11,308 bases of DNA from Actinomycetota bacterium (GTDB lineage Bacteria; Actinomycetota; Actinomycetes; Nanopelagicales; Nanopelagicaceae): the NCBI GenBank assembly GCA_013205455.1, contig JABMMO010000059.1, positions 1 through 11,308 on the forward strand. The letters run 5' to 3'. Below, one piece after another: positions 1 to 7,153 of the stretch. The notes under the pieces were generated by a model, which saw nothing but the letters and a program-made list of their open reading frames with translations, made no database searches and was not told the origin of the DNA. Position numbers and translations under genes: made by a program. The stretch's first letter is position 1. The number at the start of each line of letters is the position of its first letter.

Positions 1-686
1 CGCCCAAATGAATATAAGGCTACGTAGGCGATAAATATTGAGCCAGGTGCCATTCTAAATTTTTCAAAACGTAATAATAGAAATGCCACGATTAAGCACC
101 AGATTGATTCATAAATAAAAGTTGGATGAAATATAGCGAACTCGGTAAACCCGTCAGGTCGAAATCGCATTGGTACTTCTAATCCCCACGGCAACGTTGT
201 TGGCCGGCCGAATAATTCAACGTTGAACCAATTTCCCCAACGGCCAATCGCTTGCGCAACCACAACTCCGGGCGCTAGCGCATCTGCAAAAACCCCAAAT
301 GTTAGAGAGTTTGCCGCGCTAATTTTATTTCTTTTAAAACTCCACCAAGCCGCAGCTAACCCAAGCGAAATCGCGCCCCAAATTCCAAGCCCACCTTGCC
401 AGATATAAAAAATCTCAATCGGTCTGCCATCGTCACCAAAATATCCTTGCGGTGATGAGATCACATGATAAATCCGCCCACCAATTACGCCCATCGGAAC
501 TGCAACGATCGCAATCTCTGAGACTCTGCCAGGTGCGCCACCCGCTGCGACGAATCGCGCATTACCCCAATAAATTGCAACCGCAATTCCGGTGAGAATT
601 GCAATAGCGTAAAAATGAATCGTTAATGGACCCAACTCTATAAAAGCGCGAGTCGGTGACGGAATAGATTGGTGAAAGCTGCCCAC
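1..686 (-). CDS. lgt: Prolipoprotein diacylglyceryl transferase Lgt, N-terminal part (cut by the window edge)
   Basis: Lgt is the integral membrane enzyme that moves diacylglycerol from phosphatidylglycerol to the lipobox cysteine of prolipoproteins, the first step of lipoprotein maturation. Reading the minus strand from a GTG at 684-686 gives 228 codons before the left edge, so roughly the last quarter or more of the protein is missing. Visible signatures are GGRIYHV (residues 69-75), WQGGLGIWG (96-104), the Lgt signature GRWGNWFNVELFG (148-160) with the conserved Arg149, then RPTTLPWGLE (161-170) and HPTFIYES (187-194). Several hydrophobic segments fit a multi-pass membrane protein. The GTG overlaps the stop of the upstream thioredoxin gene by one base (TAGTG) and has AAAGGGA just before it, which supports this start and suggests translational coupling. 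Family assignment is very secure. The position where E. coli Lgt carries HGG reads IWG here. Confidence 0.96.
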   Translation of the reverse strand, partial: MGSFHQSIPSPTRAFIELGPLTIHFYAIAILTGIAVAIYWGNARFVAAGGAPGRVSEIAIVAVPMGVIGGRIYHVISSPQGYFGDDGRPIEIFYIWQGGLGIWGAISLGLAAAWWSFKRNKISAANSLTFGVFADALAPGVVVAQAIGRWGNWFNVELFGRPTTLPWGLEVPMRFRPDGFTEFAIFHPTFIYESIWCLIVAFLLLRFEKFRMAPGSIFIAYVALYSFG

Positions 687-1396
687 TATCCCTTTAATCC
701 AGCAGTCACTAACGCAGCCTTGAAAGCTTCAAGATTAAAATATTGGGTATTTCGATCAATTTCAACACCGTTTATAAATACCGTTGGCGTTGAATTTACG
801 TTTTTCTTTGCGCCGTCGCTAGCAACGTTAGCAACCCATTGGGCGTAAGTACCATCTTTTACGCAAGCAGTGAATTTATCTGAAGTCGCTCCGACTTGAG
901 CTCCTAAATCTTGCAATGATTCTGCGTTCCACAATCCAGAATTCTCTCTTGCGGATTGAGTCTGATAGAGCAGAGCATGGAACGGTAGGAACTTATCTTC
1001 ATCAGATGCACAAGCTGCTGCATTTGCTGCAAGAATGGATTCATCACCAATAAATGAAAGCGTGTGGAAGATTACATTTACTTTCTTCTCCACAATTAAT
1101 TGGTTGAGATATTCACCGACTACCGCCTCAAAATTCTTACAGACCGGGCATTGGAAGTCTTCCCAAATATCTATGACTGGCTTTATCCCGGAGTTAAATG
1201 AAATCCCGTAGCCATCACTTTGCTTAACTGTTGAAGGCAGTGTGGCAGCGGTATTTGTCCGGTTACTAAATAATGAAAACGCCACAGCCACAACTACAAC
1301 TAAACCAACCATGCCAGCGACTAGCCAGCGCGTGAAATTATCGCCACCGCCCGACTTGCTGCCAGATGAATCTTTAGTTTTTGGGGACTTTGCCAT
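686..1396 (-). CDS. Membrane-anchored DsbA-like thioredoxin-fold protein
   Basis: This is a 236-residue extracytoplasmic thiol-disulfide oxidoreductase of the DsbA/Thioredoxin_4 type. A charged, glycine- and serine-rich cytoplasmic start is followed by one membrane segment (about residues 24-44) that acts as an uncleaved anchor, then the thioredoxin fold outside the cell. The redox site is CPVC (Cys83, Cys86) in a WEDFQCPVCKNF context, and the cis-proline loop is STPTVFING with Pro204. Two further cysteines (Cys129, Cys178) in the helical insertion could form a structural disulfide. The ATG has a good ribosome binding site, GGAG at 1403-1406, six bases upstream. It lies 42 bases after the MauE-like gene and overlaps lgt by one base. 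Family knowledge suggests it forms or shuffles disulfides in exported proteins; the substrates are unknown, and oxidant versus reductant cannot be told from sequence. Confidence 0.9.
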   Translation of the reverse strand: MAKSPKTKDSSGSKSGGGDNFTRWLVAGMVGLVVVVAVAFSLFSNRTNTAATLPSTVKQSDGYGISFNSGIKPVIDIWEDFQCPVCKNFEAVVGEYLNQLIVEKKVNVIFHTLSFIGDESILAANAAACASDEDKFLPFHALLYQTQSARENSGLWNAESLQDLGAQVGATSDKFTACVKDGTYAQWVANVASDGAKKNVNSTPTVFINGVEIDRNTQYFNLEAFKAALVTAGLKG

Positions 1397-1402
1397 TATT
1401 TA

Positions 1403-1406
1403 CTCC
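1403..1406 (-). promoter_or_regulatory. Ribosome binding site of the DsbA-like gene
   Basis: On the minus strand the sequence reads GGAG, then six bases, then the ATG at 1394-1396. It is the clearest Shine-Dalgarno match in the minus-strand gene block, where most genes have weak or no recognisable site. It fixes the start of the thioredoxin gene and suggests that this gene can initiate independently of its upstream neighbour. Confidence 0.65.
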
Positions 1407-1438
1407 GCTCAGATTTAGTTACAGATGCTGACTTTAAT

Positions 1439-1900
1439 CTATTGTCGATCTAATCCAAATTTACCACCTGGGAATTTGGTGAGCGCAAGCGCTATTGCCA
1501 ATAAACCAACATCTCGGAATATCTCCGCCAGATACTTGGTCTGGCCAGCCGCCACTTGGCCGCCACCCCCGAAACAACCGCAATCTATCGACAACCCTCT
1601 AAGGCCGGCTTGCGCAATTCCTATAATAAAAATAAACATCAAAGCGCCGCTTGCCATCGCAGATTGTTTTACGAAAACTCCCAAAATTAAGAAAATTGCG
1701 AGCCCCACCTCAATCCAAGGGAGCGAATAGCCGATCACATTTGCAACCGAAATTGGTAGAACTTCATATGCTCTTACCGCCATCGCTGATTTTTGCAAAT
1801 GCCCAACTTTTAATCCACCCGCAGCTAATAAAACGCCACCTAAAATTAATCTAAATAAGAGCGTTATCCAAGGTTGCAAAAGCAAGAATCTATTCTTCAT
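1439..1900 (-). CDS. MauE/DoxX-like redox-associated membrane protein
   Basis: This 153-residue protein has four predicted membrane segments (about residues 10-30, 50-75, 80-102 and 126-143) and resembles the MauE/DoxX-like group. Family-like features are the LGGVLLAAGGLKV start of the first helix and a CxC pair in SIDCGCFGGGG (Cys107, Cys109), placed in the loop after the third helix. Such proteins are often encoded beside thioredoxin-fold proteins and are thought to pass electrons or oxidising equivalents across the membrane to them; MauE itself is needed for maturation of the disulfide-rich methylamine dehydrogenase. Here the next gene is a DsbA-like protein, so a functional pair is a reasonable inference. 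There is no other sign of methylamine metabolism. The start overlaps the end of the upstream small membrane gene by 11 bases, and only a weak GAG precedes the ATG, so coupling is likely. Confidence 0.82.
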   Translation of the reverse strand: MKNRFLLLQPWITLLFRLILGGVLLAAGGLKVGHLQKSAMAVRAYEVLPISVANVIGYSLPWIEVGLAIFLILGVFVKQSAMASGALMFIFIIGIAQAGLRGLSIDCGCFGGGGQVAAGQTKYLAEIFRDVGLLAIALALTKFPGGKFGLDRQ

Positions 1901-2159
1901 TTTCGACTCGATTCATCTCGTCAGTTGGGTCTAATTTAGCATCTAAGGCGCTCCAGGCAGTTAACGGTTTGCGTTCGTACCGTTTATTAGCTTTCTTTGT
2001 GAAAACACCTTTTACAAATAAAAAAACTGCGAAGGAACCGCTTAAAAATGCCAAAACCAATTGGGTGACAGATATCCGAGAAGCACCACTTCTAATCAAA
2101 GCGCTGAAAATCAGAAGTGCACATAATGCAACGATTAAAGATTTGCCTCGACTTTTCAT
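1890..2159 (-). CDS. Small two-helix membrane protein resembling a shortened Trp-operon-associated membrane protein
   Basis: This is an 89-residue protein with two hydrophobic segments (about residues 7-24 and 31-51) and a charged cytoplasmic-type tail. The tail contains RYERKPLTAWSALDAKLDPT (residues 60-79). From memory, this resembles the C-terminal RYER...W-x-ALD-x-GEDPT signature of the actinobacterial tryptophan-associated transmembrane family (Trp_oprn_chp, TIGR02234), whose members are usually about twice as long and encoded among trp genes near lgt. The two helices would correspond to the C-terminal half of that family. The biochemical role of the family is not known. The ATG lies 10 bases after the dnaE stop, has no evident Shine-Dalgarno site, and the gene overlaps the MauE-like gene by 11 bases, so it is probably read by coupling within the operon. 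That it is a real gene is likely; the family link is a moderate-confidence inference. Confidence 0.72.
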   Translation of the reverse strand: MKSRGKSLIVALCALLIFSALIRSGASRISVTQLVLAFLSGSFAVFLFVKGVFTKKANKRYERKPLTAWSALDAKLDPTDEMNRVENEE

Positions 2160-2169
2160 TGCGTTGCTA

Positions 2170-5100
2170 TTAAACCAAGCAGTCTGGACCGAGAATTGAT
2201 TTCAAATCAGCACTCAAGCTAGGCGAAGCAGTAACTTTCAACCCCTCATCAAGTTTGAGGATGGTATTTTTCGCCGCTCCTTGTAGCTCTAAATGAACTT
2301 CACGCGCACCTGGGTGAGAGCGGAGCACTTCTTTCATGCGGTCAACGATCGGCGGCGTACAGCGAGCCAAATCCATACGAATTATTAGCGGGCCAGTAGG
2401 AATTTGCTTAATATCTGGTAAGGAAAGTTCAAGTGCTGTAATTCTTGGTATCTCTTCGCGCTTATCAACGCGACCGCGAATCACCACAATTCTATCTTCA
2501 ACTAAATTAACCGAATGTTGAGAATATGAATTCGAGAAGAATAAAACATCGACCGCGCCTTCTAAATCCTCGACATTTACAATCGCCCACGATGCACCTT
2601 GCCTAGTAACTTTTCGTTGGATGCTCGTAATTAGGCCAGCGATAGTGACAATCTGATCATGACCGATTGAATCATCGGATAATCCGCTGATGGCCAAATC
2701 GGTAGCTGCGCGTAGAACATGTTCTACCCCAAGAAGTGGATGATCCGAAACATAAAGTCCGAGCATCTCTCGTTCATAAGTAAGGAGTAAGGATTTCTCC
2801 CATTCTTCAATTGGAATATTTAACTCAACGCCATGTACTTCAGATACTTGAGTAGAACCAAAAAGATCAAATTGACCAATAGCTTCTGCTCGCTTAGCTT
2901 CCATTACTGAGTCAATTGCTTCTAAGTAAACCGCCATTAAACCTTTTCTAGTATGACCTAATGAATCAAATGCGCCGGCTTTTACTAGTGACTCAATAGT
3001 TTTTTTATTACAAACTTGGACATCAACTTTTGATAAAAAATCACCAAACGAAGTGAAACGCCCCTTATCAATTCGATTTTTTGCAATTGATGCAACTACG
3101 TTTTCACCAACATTTCTGATTGCGGCTAAACCAAACCGAATATCAGTCCCTCGAGGCGTATAATCTGCATCAGATTCATTTACATCTGGTGGTAGAACTT
3201 TAATCCCCATTCGGCGGCATTCGTTCAAATAAAGTGCGCTCTTATCTTTATCATCGCGAACGCTGGTTAAGAGAGCAGCCATATATTCGGTTGGGTAATT
3301 AGCTTTTAAGTACCCAGTCCAATAAGAAACCATGCCATAACCAGCGCTGTGAGCGCGGTTAAATGCGTAATCAGAGAACGGAATTAGGGTTTTCCATAGA
3401 ACATCTATGGCCACGCTGGAAAACTTATTCTTTTGCATGCCCGCTTCGAAGTGAACATACTCTTTATCCAAAATATTTTTATTCTTCTTACCCATAGCTT
3501 TTCGTAGCAAATCCGCACGGCCTAAGGAAAACCCGGCCACTTTTTGCGCAATTGCCATTACTTGTTCCTGATAAACGATCAATCCATATGTGTCGCCAAG
3601 AATTTCTTGTAACGGCTCCGAAAGTTCTGGGTGAATCGGATCAGATGGTTTGCGTTTATTCTTGCGATCAGCATAATCAGTATGAGCATTTACGCCCATT
3701 GGACCAGGTCGGTATAGCGCAATTACCGCAGAAATATCCTCAAATGAATCTGGCGACATAGAACGAAGCAGTGCGCGAATCGGAGCGCTATCTAATTGGA
3801 ATACGCCGAGCGTGTCACCTCTTGAAAGCAGCTCGTAAGTTTTCTTATCGGTTAATTCAAGCGTAGTCAAATCTACAATTTGATTGGCGTTATTTTTTAT
3901 ATTGGCTAAACAATCATCGATGACAGAGAGGTTTCTTAGTCCGAGGAAGTCCATCTTTAGCAAACCCGTTGCCTCGCATGCGCCCATGTCGAATTGGGTA
4001 ATTATTGCACCGTCGGCTTCGCGTCTATGAATTGGAATAACATCTAATAACGGTTCACTACTTAAAATCACGCCAGCAGCGTGCACTCCCCATTGCCGCT
4101 TTAATCCTTCAATACCTAAGGCAGTATCAACAATTTTCTTACTATCCATATCGGTCTCATAAAGTGTTCTAAATTCACTTGCTTCGCCATAACGATCATC
4201 TTTATCATTGAACACGCCACCGAGCGAAATATCTTTACCCATTACCGATGGCGGTAACGCTTTTGTCAATCGTTCGCCCAACGCATATGGGTAACCAAGA
4301 ACTCGCGTTGAATCCTTAATTGCTTGTTTAGATTTAATAGTTCCATATGTGATTATTTGAGCAACCCGGTCTTCACCATATTTATCGGTTGCGTATCGAA
4401 TCATTTCGGCGCGACGACGTTCATCAAAATCTAAATCGATATCTGGCATCGAGATACGTTCCGGATTTAGAAAGCGCTCAAAGAGCAAGCCGTGTTTAAT
4501 CGGATCTAGCGCAGTTATACCAAGGGCATAAGAGACAAGTGATCCGGCGGCAGAGCCTCGGCCAGGTCCTACCCAAATTCCTTGCTTCTTTGCATGTGAC
4601 ACTAAATCGGAAACAACGAGGAAATAACCTGCAAAACCCATCTTGGTCATAACACCAAGTTCATAACTTAATCTTTCAATATAATTTATTGGCGCTTCGC
4701 CTTTGAATCGCCCTCGTAAGCCTGCTTCAGATTGTTTGATTAACCAAGTGTTTTCACTTTCACCTTGCGGAACTTCAAATTTTGGCAGCAGATTTTCATT
4801 TTCACGCATCGTGATATTGCAACGTTCCGCAATTAAAAGTGTGTTGTCGCAACTCTCTGGGAGCTCTTTAAAAATCTCGCGCATTTGGCGCGCGCTTTTT
4901 AAATAAAATTCGCCGTTCTCAAATCGAAATCGATTTGGATCAGCCAAAGTGGAGCCAGATTGGATGCAGAGCAGCGCTTCGTGAGCGACTGAGTCTTCGG
5001 CAAATGTATAGTGCAAATCATTTGTTGCTAAGAGTGGTAAGCCTAATTCTTTACTCAACTTCAACAAATCTTCTTTAACTCTTCGTTCTACTTCTATGCC

Positions 5101-5703
5101 GTGATCCATAATCTCAACAAAATAATTTCCGGCGCCAAAGATGTCTCGAAATTCCGCAGCCGCATTTCGAGCTTCGTTATATGCACCCATTCTGATCCGA
5201 GTTTGAATTTCGCCACCAGGACATCCGGTCGTGGCAATAATGCCATCGGAATGTTTTGCTAAGAGTTCGCGATCCATTCTTGGCTTGTAATAAAAACCTT
5301 CCAACGAAGCTAACGACGAGAGTCTGAAAAGATTTCCAAGTCCAACATTATTTTCCGCAAGCAGCGTCATATGGGTATAGGCACCGCCACCAGAGACGTC
5401 ATCTTCGCCGCCTTCGGCCCATTTGACGCGTTTCTTATCAAAGCGCGACTCGGGAGCAACGTAGGCTTCAATTCCAATGATTGGCTTAACGCCAGCTTTT
5501 TTACTCTGCTTATAAAAATCAAATGCACCAAATACATTTCCATGGTCAGTCATTGCGATCGCAGGCATTTTTTGGCGCGCAACCTCACTAGTTAAATCCG
5601 CTACTCGGGCCGCCCCATCCAACATCGAATATTCGGTATGTACATGTAAATGCACAAAATTCTCCGAATTATCAGGTTTTTTCTGGGAATTATTGGGGGT
5701 CAC
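2170..5703 (-). CDS. dnaE: DNA polymerase III alpha subunit DnaE1
   Basis: DnaE1 is the 1177-residue replicative DNA polymerase, normal in length for the actinobacterial form. It opens with a PHP domain. Aligned by eye with M. tuberculosis DnaE1, the metal ligands all appear present: His20, His22, Asp29, His54, Glu79, His111, Cys161, Asp229 and His231, so the intrinsic 3'-5' proofreading exonuclease should be active. The polymerase core follows, with GPGRGSAAGSLVSYALGIT (379-397), the catalytic aspartates of PDIDLDF (Asp421, Asp423) and the third in LKMDFLG (Asp585). A helix-hairpin-helix region lies near 850-915, a clamp-binding motif QFDLF at 944-948, an OB fold at about 1016-1095, and a C-terminal domain for tau binding. 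The start is GTG at 5701-5703 without a good Shine-Dalgarno site. A later in-frame start would remove the His20/His22 ligands or leave almost no leader before them. It lies 27 bases after rluD. Confidence 0.97.
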   Translation of the reverse strand: MTPNNSQKKPDNSENFVHLHVHTEYSMLDGAARVADLTSEVARQKMPAIAMTDHGNVFGAFDFYKQSKKAGVKPIIGIEAYVAPESRFDKKRVKWAEGGEDDVSGGGAYTHMTLLAENNVGLGNLFRLSSLASLEGFYYKPRMDRELLAKHSDGIIATTGCPGGEIQTRIRMGAYNEARNAAAEFRDIFGAGNYFVEIMDHGIEVERRVKEDLLKLSKELGLPLLATNDLHYTFAEDSVAHEALLCIQSGSTLADPNRFRFENGEFYLKSARQMREIFKELPESCDNTLLIAERCNITMRENENLLPKFEVPQGESENTWLIKQSEAGLRGRFKGEAPINYIERLSYELGVMTKMGFAGYFLVVSDLVSHAKKQGIWVGPGRGSAAGSLVSYALGITALDPIKHGLLFERFLNPERISMPDIDLDFDERRRAEMIRYATDKYGEDRVAQIITYGTIKSKQAIKDSTRVLGYPYALGERLTKALPPSVMGKDISLGGVFNDKDDRYGEASEFRTLYETDMDSKKIVDTALGIEGLKRQWGVHAAGVILSSEPLLDVIPIHRREADGAIITQFDMGACEATGLLKMDFLGLRNLSVIDDCLANIKNNANQIVDLTTLELTDKKTYELLSRGDTLGVFQLDSAPIRALLRSMSPDSFEDISAVIALYRPGPMGVNAHTDYADRKNKRKPSDPIHPELSEPLQEILGDTYGLIVYQEQVMAIAQKVAGFSLGRADLLRKAMGKKNKNILDKEYVHFEAGMQKNKFSSVAIDVLWKTLIPFSDYAFNRAHSAGYGMVSYWTGYLKANYPTEYMAALLTSVRDDKDKSALYLNECRRMGIKVLPPDVNESDADYTPRGTDIRFGLAAIRNVGENVVASIAKNRIDKGRFTSFGDFLSKVDVQVCNKKTIESLVKAGAFDSLGHTRKGLMAVYLEAIDSVMEAKRAEAIGQFDLFGSTQVSEVHGVELNIPIEEWEKSLLLTYEREMLGLYVSDHPLLGVEHVLRAATDLAISGLSDDSIGHDQIVTIAGLITSIQRKVTRQGASWAIVNVEDLEGAVDVLFFSNSYSQHSVNLVEDRIVVIRGRVDKREEIPRITALELSLPDIKQIPTGPLIIRMDLARCTPPIVDRMKEVLRSHPGAREVHLELQGAAKNTILKLDEGLKVTASPSLSADLKSILGPDCLV

Positions 5704-5730
5704 GATTGGTGAGAGTACTGCCTTGTGGCG

Positions 5731-6660
5731 CTACTTTTCGGTGAGCAACGCCAACGCCTTTGTGAGGTCGGCTGGGTATGGCGCCGTGAAACTCATTCGA
5801 TCCCCAGAGCCCGGGTGGTTAAAAGTAAGTTCCATCGCATGCAGCCATGGTCGAGTTAGCCCTAGTTTTTCAGCTAAAACTGGGTCAGCGCCATAAGTTA
5901 AATCGCCAACAAGCGGATGTCGGAGCGCGGCAAAGTGAACTCTAATTTGATGGGTGCGACCAGTTTCTAATTCCACTTTTAAAAGCGTCGCTGCTGGATA
6001 ATATTCAAGAGCTAAATAATGGGTGATGCTAGGTTTTCCATCAGCTACAACTGCAAATCGATAATCTTCTTTTGGATGACGATCTATGGGTGCATCAATC
6101 GTGCCTTCAGTCGGATCAATATGCCCCTGCGCCAACGCATTGTAAATTTTGCCGACAGTTCGCTCTCTGAACTGATCTTTTAAACTTGTATATGCAGTTT
6201 CAGTTTTAGCGACCACCATTAGCCCGGTTGTGCCAACATCTAATCGATGCACAATTCCTTGTCGTTCAGCAGCACCGCTGGTTGATACTGAATACCCTGC
6301 AGCAATTAAGCCGCCAATAACAGTTACACCACTCCAACCAGGGCTTGGATGTGATGCACAGCCAACCGGTTTGTTAACCACAATTACTTGGTCATCATCA
6401 TAAATAACTTCAAGGTTATCAACTGGCGTTGGATTTAATTGTGGTGCTCTAGCTGGTTCTGGAAAAAGAATTTCGATCTGATCGCCACTTTCGATACGTT
6501 CGGATTTCGCCAACGTTTTTCCTGCTCTGGTAATTTCACCTGCGCTAGCCAACTCTGCGACAGTTGTGCGAGAGAGACCGAGCAACCTTGCAAGCGCAGC
6601 ATCAACTCGCTCGCCAGATAACCCATCCGGAATGGTAAAAACTCTTAACTCACGAGCCAT
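5731..6660 (-). CDS. rluD: RluA/RluD-family 23S rRNA pseudouridine synthase
   Basis: This 309-residue enzyme isomerises uridine to pseudouridine in structured RNA. An N-terminal S4-like RNA-binding domain (about residues 15-65) is followed by the RluA-type catalytic domain. That domain holds VVNKPVGCASHP (94-105), the catalytic motif GIVHRLDVGTTGLMVVAKT (135-153) with Asp141 as the catalytic aspartate, and ETGRTHQIRVHF (232-243). S4 plus RluA architecture and the position directly after lspA match the gene usually called rluD. RluD of E. coli modifies positions 1911, 1915 and 1917 of 23S rRNA in helix 69, and that exact specificity is inferred here, not shown. The ATG overlaps the end of lspA by 11 bases. 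Only GTGAG lies upstream as a weak ribosome binding site, consistent with translational coupling to lspA. Confidence 0.93.
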   Translation of the reverse strand: MARELRVFTIPDGLSGERVDAALARLLGLSRTTVAELASAGEITRAGKTLAKSERIESGDQIEILFPEPARAPQLNPTPVDNLEVIYDDDQVIVVNKPVGCASHPSPGWSGVTVIGGLIAAGYSVSTSGAAERQGIVHRLDVGTTGLMVVAKTETAYTSLKDQFRERTVGKIYNALAQGHIDPTEGTIDAPIDRHPKEDYRFAVVADGKPSITHYLALEYYPAATLLKVELETGRTHQIRVHFAALRHPLVGDLTYGADPVLAEKLGLTRPWLHAMELTFNHPGSGDRMSFTAPYPADLTKALALLTEK

Positions 6661-7153
6661 GGCTACTCACGTCGGTAGGTTGTACGTTTTTTATCGCCAG
6701 AATGACCACAATCGCAGCTGCGATACAGATTGCAGAATCGGCGACATTGAAGATCGGCCAATGCGGTAACTCAATCCAATCGACCACTTCGCCCTTAAAT
6801 CCACCCGGGGCTTTAGAAATTCGATCCCATAAATTTCCAAAAATCCCACCAAGAACTAAGCCAAGAACTAAGCCCCACCAATTTGAAGTTACTTTTCGGC
6901 TGAAATAAATAATAAAAGTGGCCGCACATAATGCAAATGAAGCTAGTGCGAGAGTTGCATTTGGTGCCATGCTGAAAGCAGCGCCAGAATTAGTTGTGTA
7001 AGTAAGTTGTAAAAAATTACCAATCAATTTTATTGAATCACGACCGCGTAAGTATTCGACCGCCCATAATTTAGTTACAAAATCTAGAACAAATACTAGA
7101 AAAGCGCATAAGGCTAGAGTTTTACGCGCCCGCTTAACCCGTTCGGCATTCAG
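6650..7153 (-). CDS. lspA: Lipoprotein signal peptidase LspA (signal peptidase II)
   Basis: LspA is the membrane aspartyl protease that cuts the signal peptide from diacylglyceryl-prolipoproteins, the step after Lgt. Four membrane segments and all family motifs are present: DFVTKLW in helix 1 (residues 24-30), TNSGAAFSM (54-62), GGIFGNLWDRI (102-112), GEVVDW (121-126) and FNVADS (135-140). The expected catalytic dyad is Asp125 and Asp139 when numbered from a CTG at 7151-7153. Helix 1 has no in-frame ATG, GTG or TTG before it. The first such codon is a TTG at 7025-7027, inside the conserved region, which would delete helix 1. The in-frame CTG overlaps the upstream stop as CTGA, like the common ATGA coupling junction, and gives 167 residues, a normal LspA length. 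An ATG at 7147-7149 is in the wrong frame and meets a stop after 11 codons. The gene is certain; the start is inferred. Confidence 0.93.
   Translation of the reverse strand: MNAERVKRARKTLALCAFLVFVLDFVTKLWAVEYLRGRDSIKLIGNFLQLTYTTNSGAAFSMAPNATLALASFALCAATFIIYFSRKVTSNWWGLVLGLVLGGIFGNLWDRISKAPGGFKGEVVDWIELPHWPIFNVADSAICIAAAIVVILAIKNVQPTDVSSHGS

Noticed and set aside
1425..1854. Plus-strand open frames across the MauE-like gene
   Set aside because: They lie opposite a well-supported membrane protein gene, have no recognisable domains and have low-complexity composition.
6435..6769. Small frames on both strands within rluD and lspA
   Set aside because: Both genes are fully explained by conserved protein motifs, and these frames show none.
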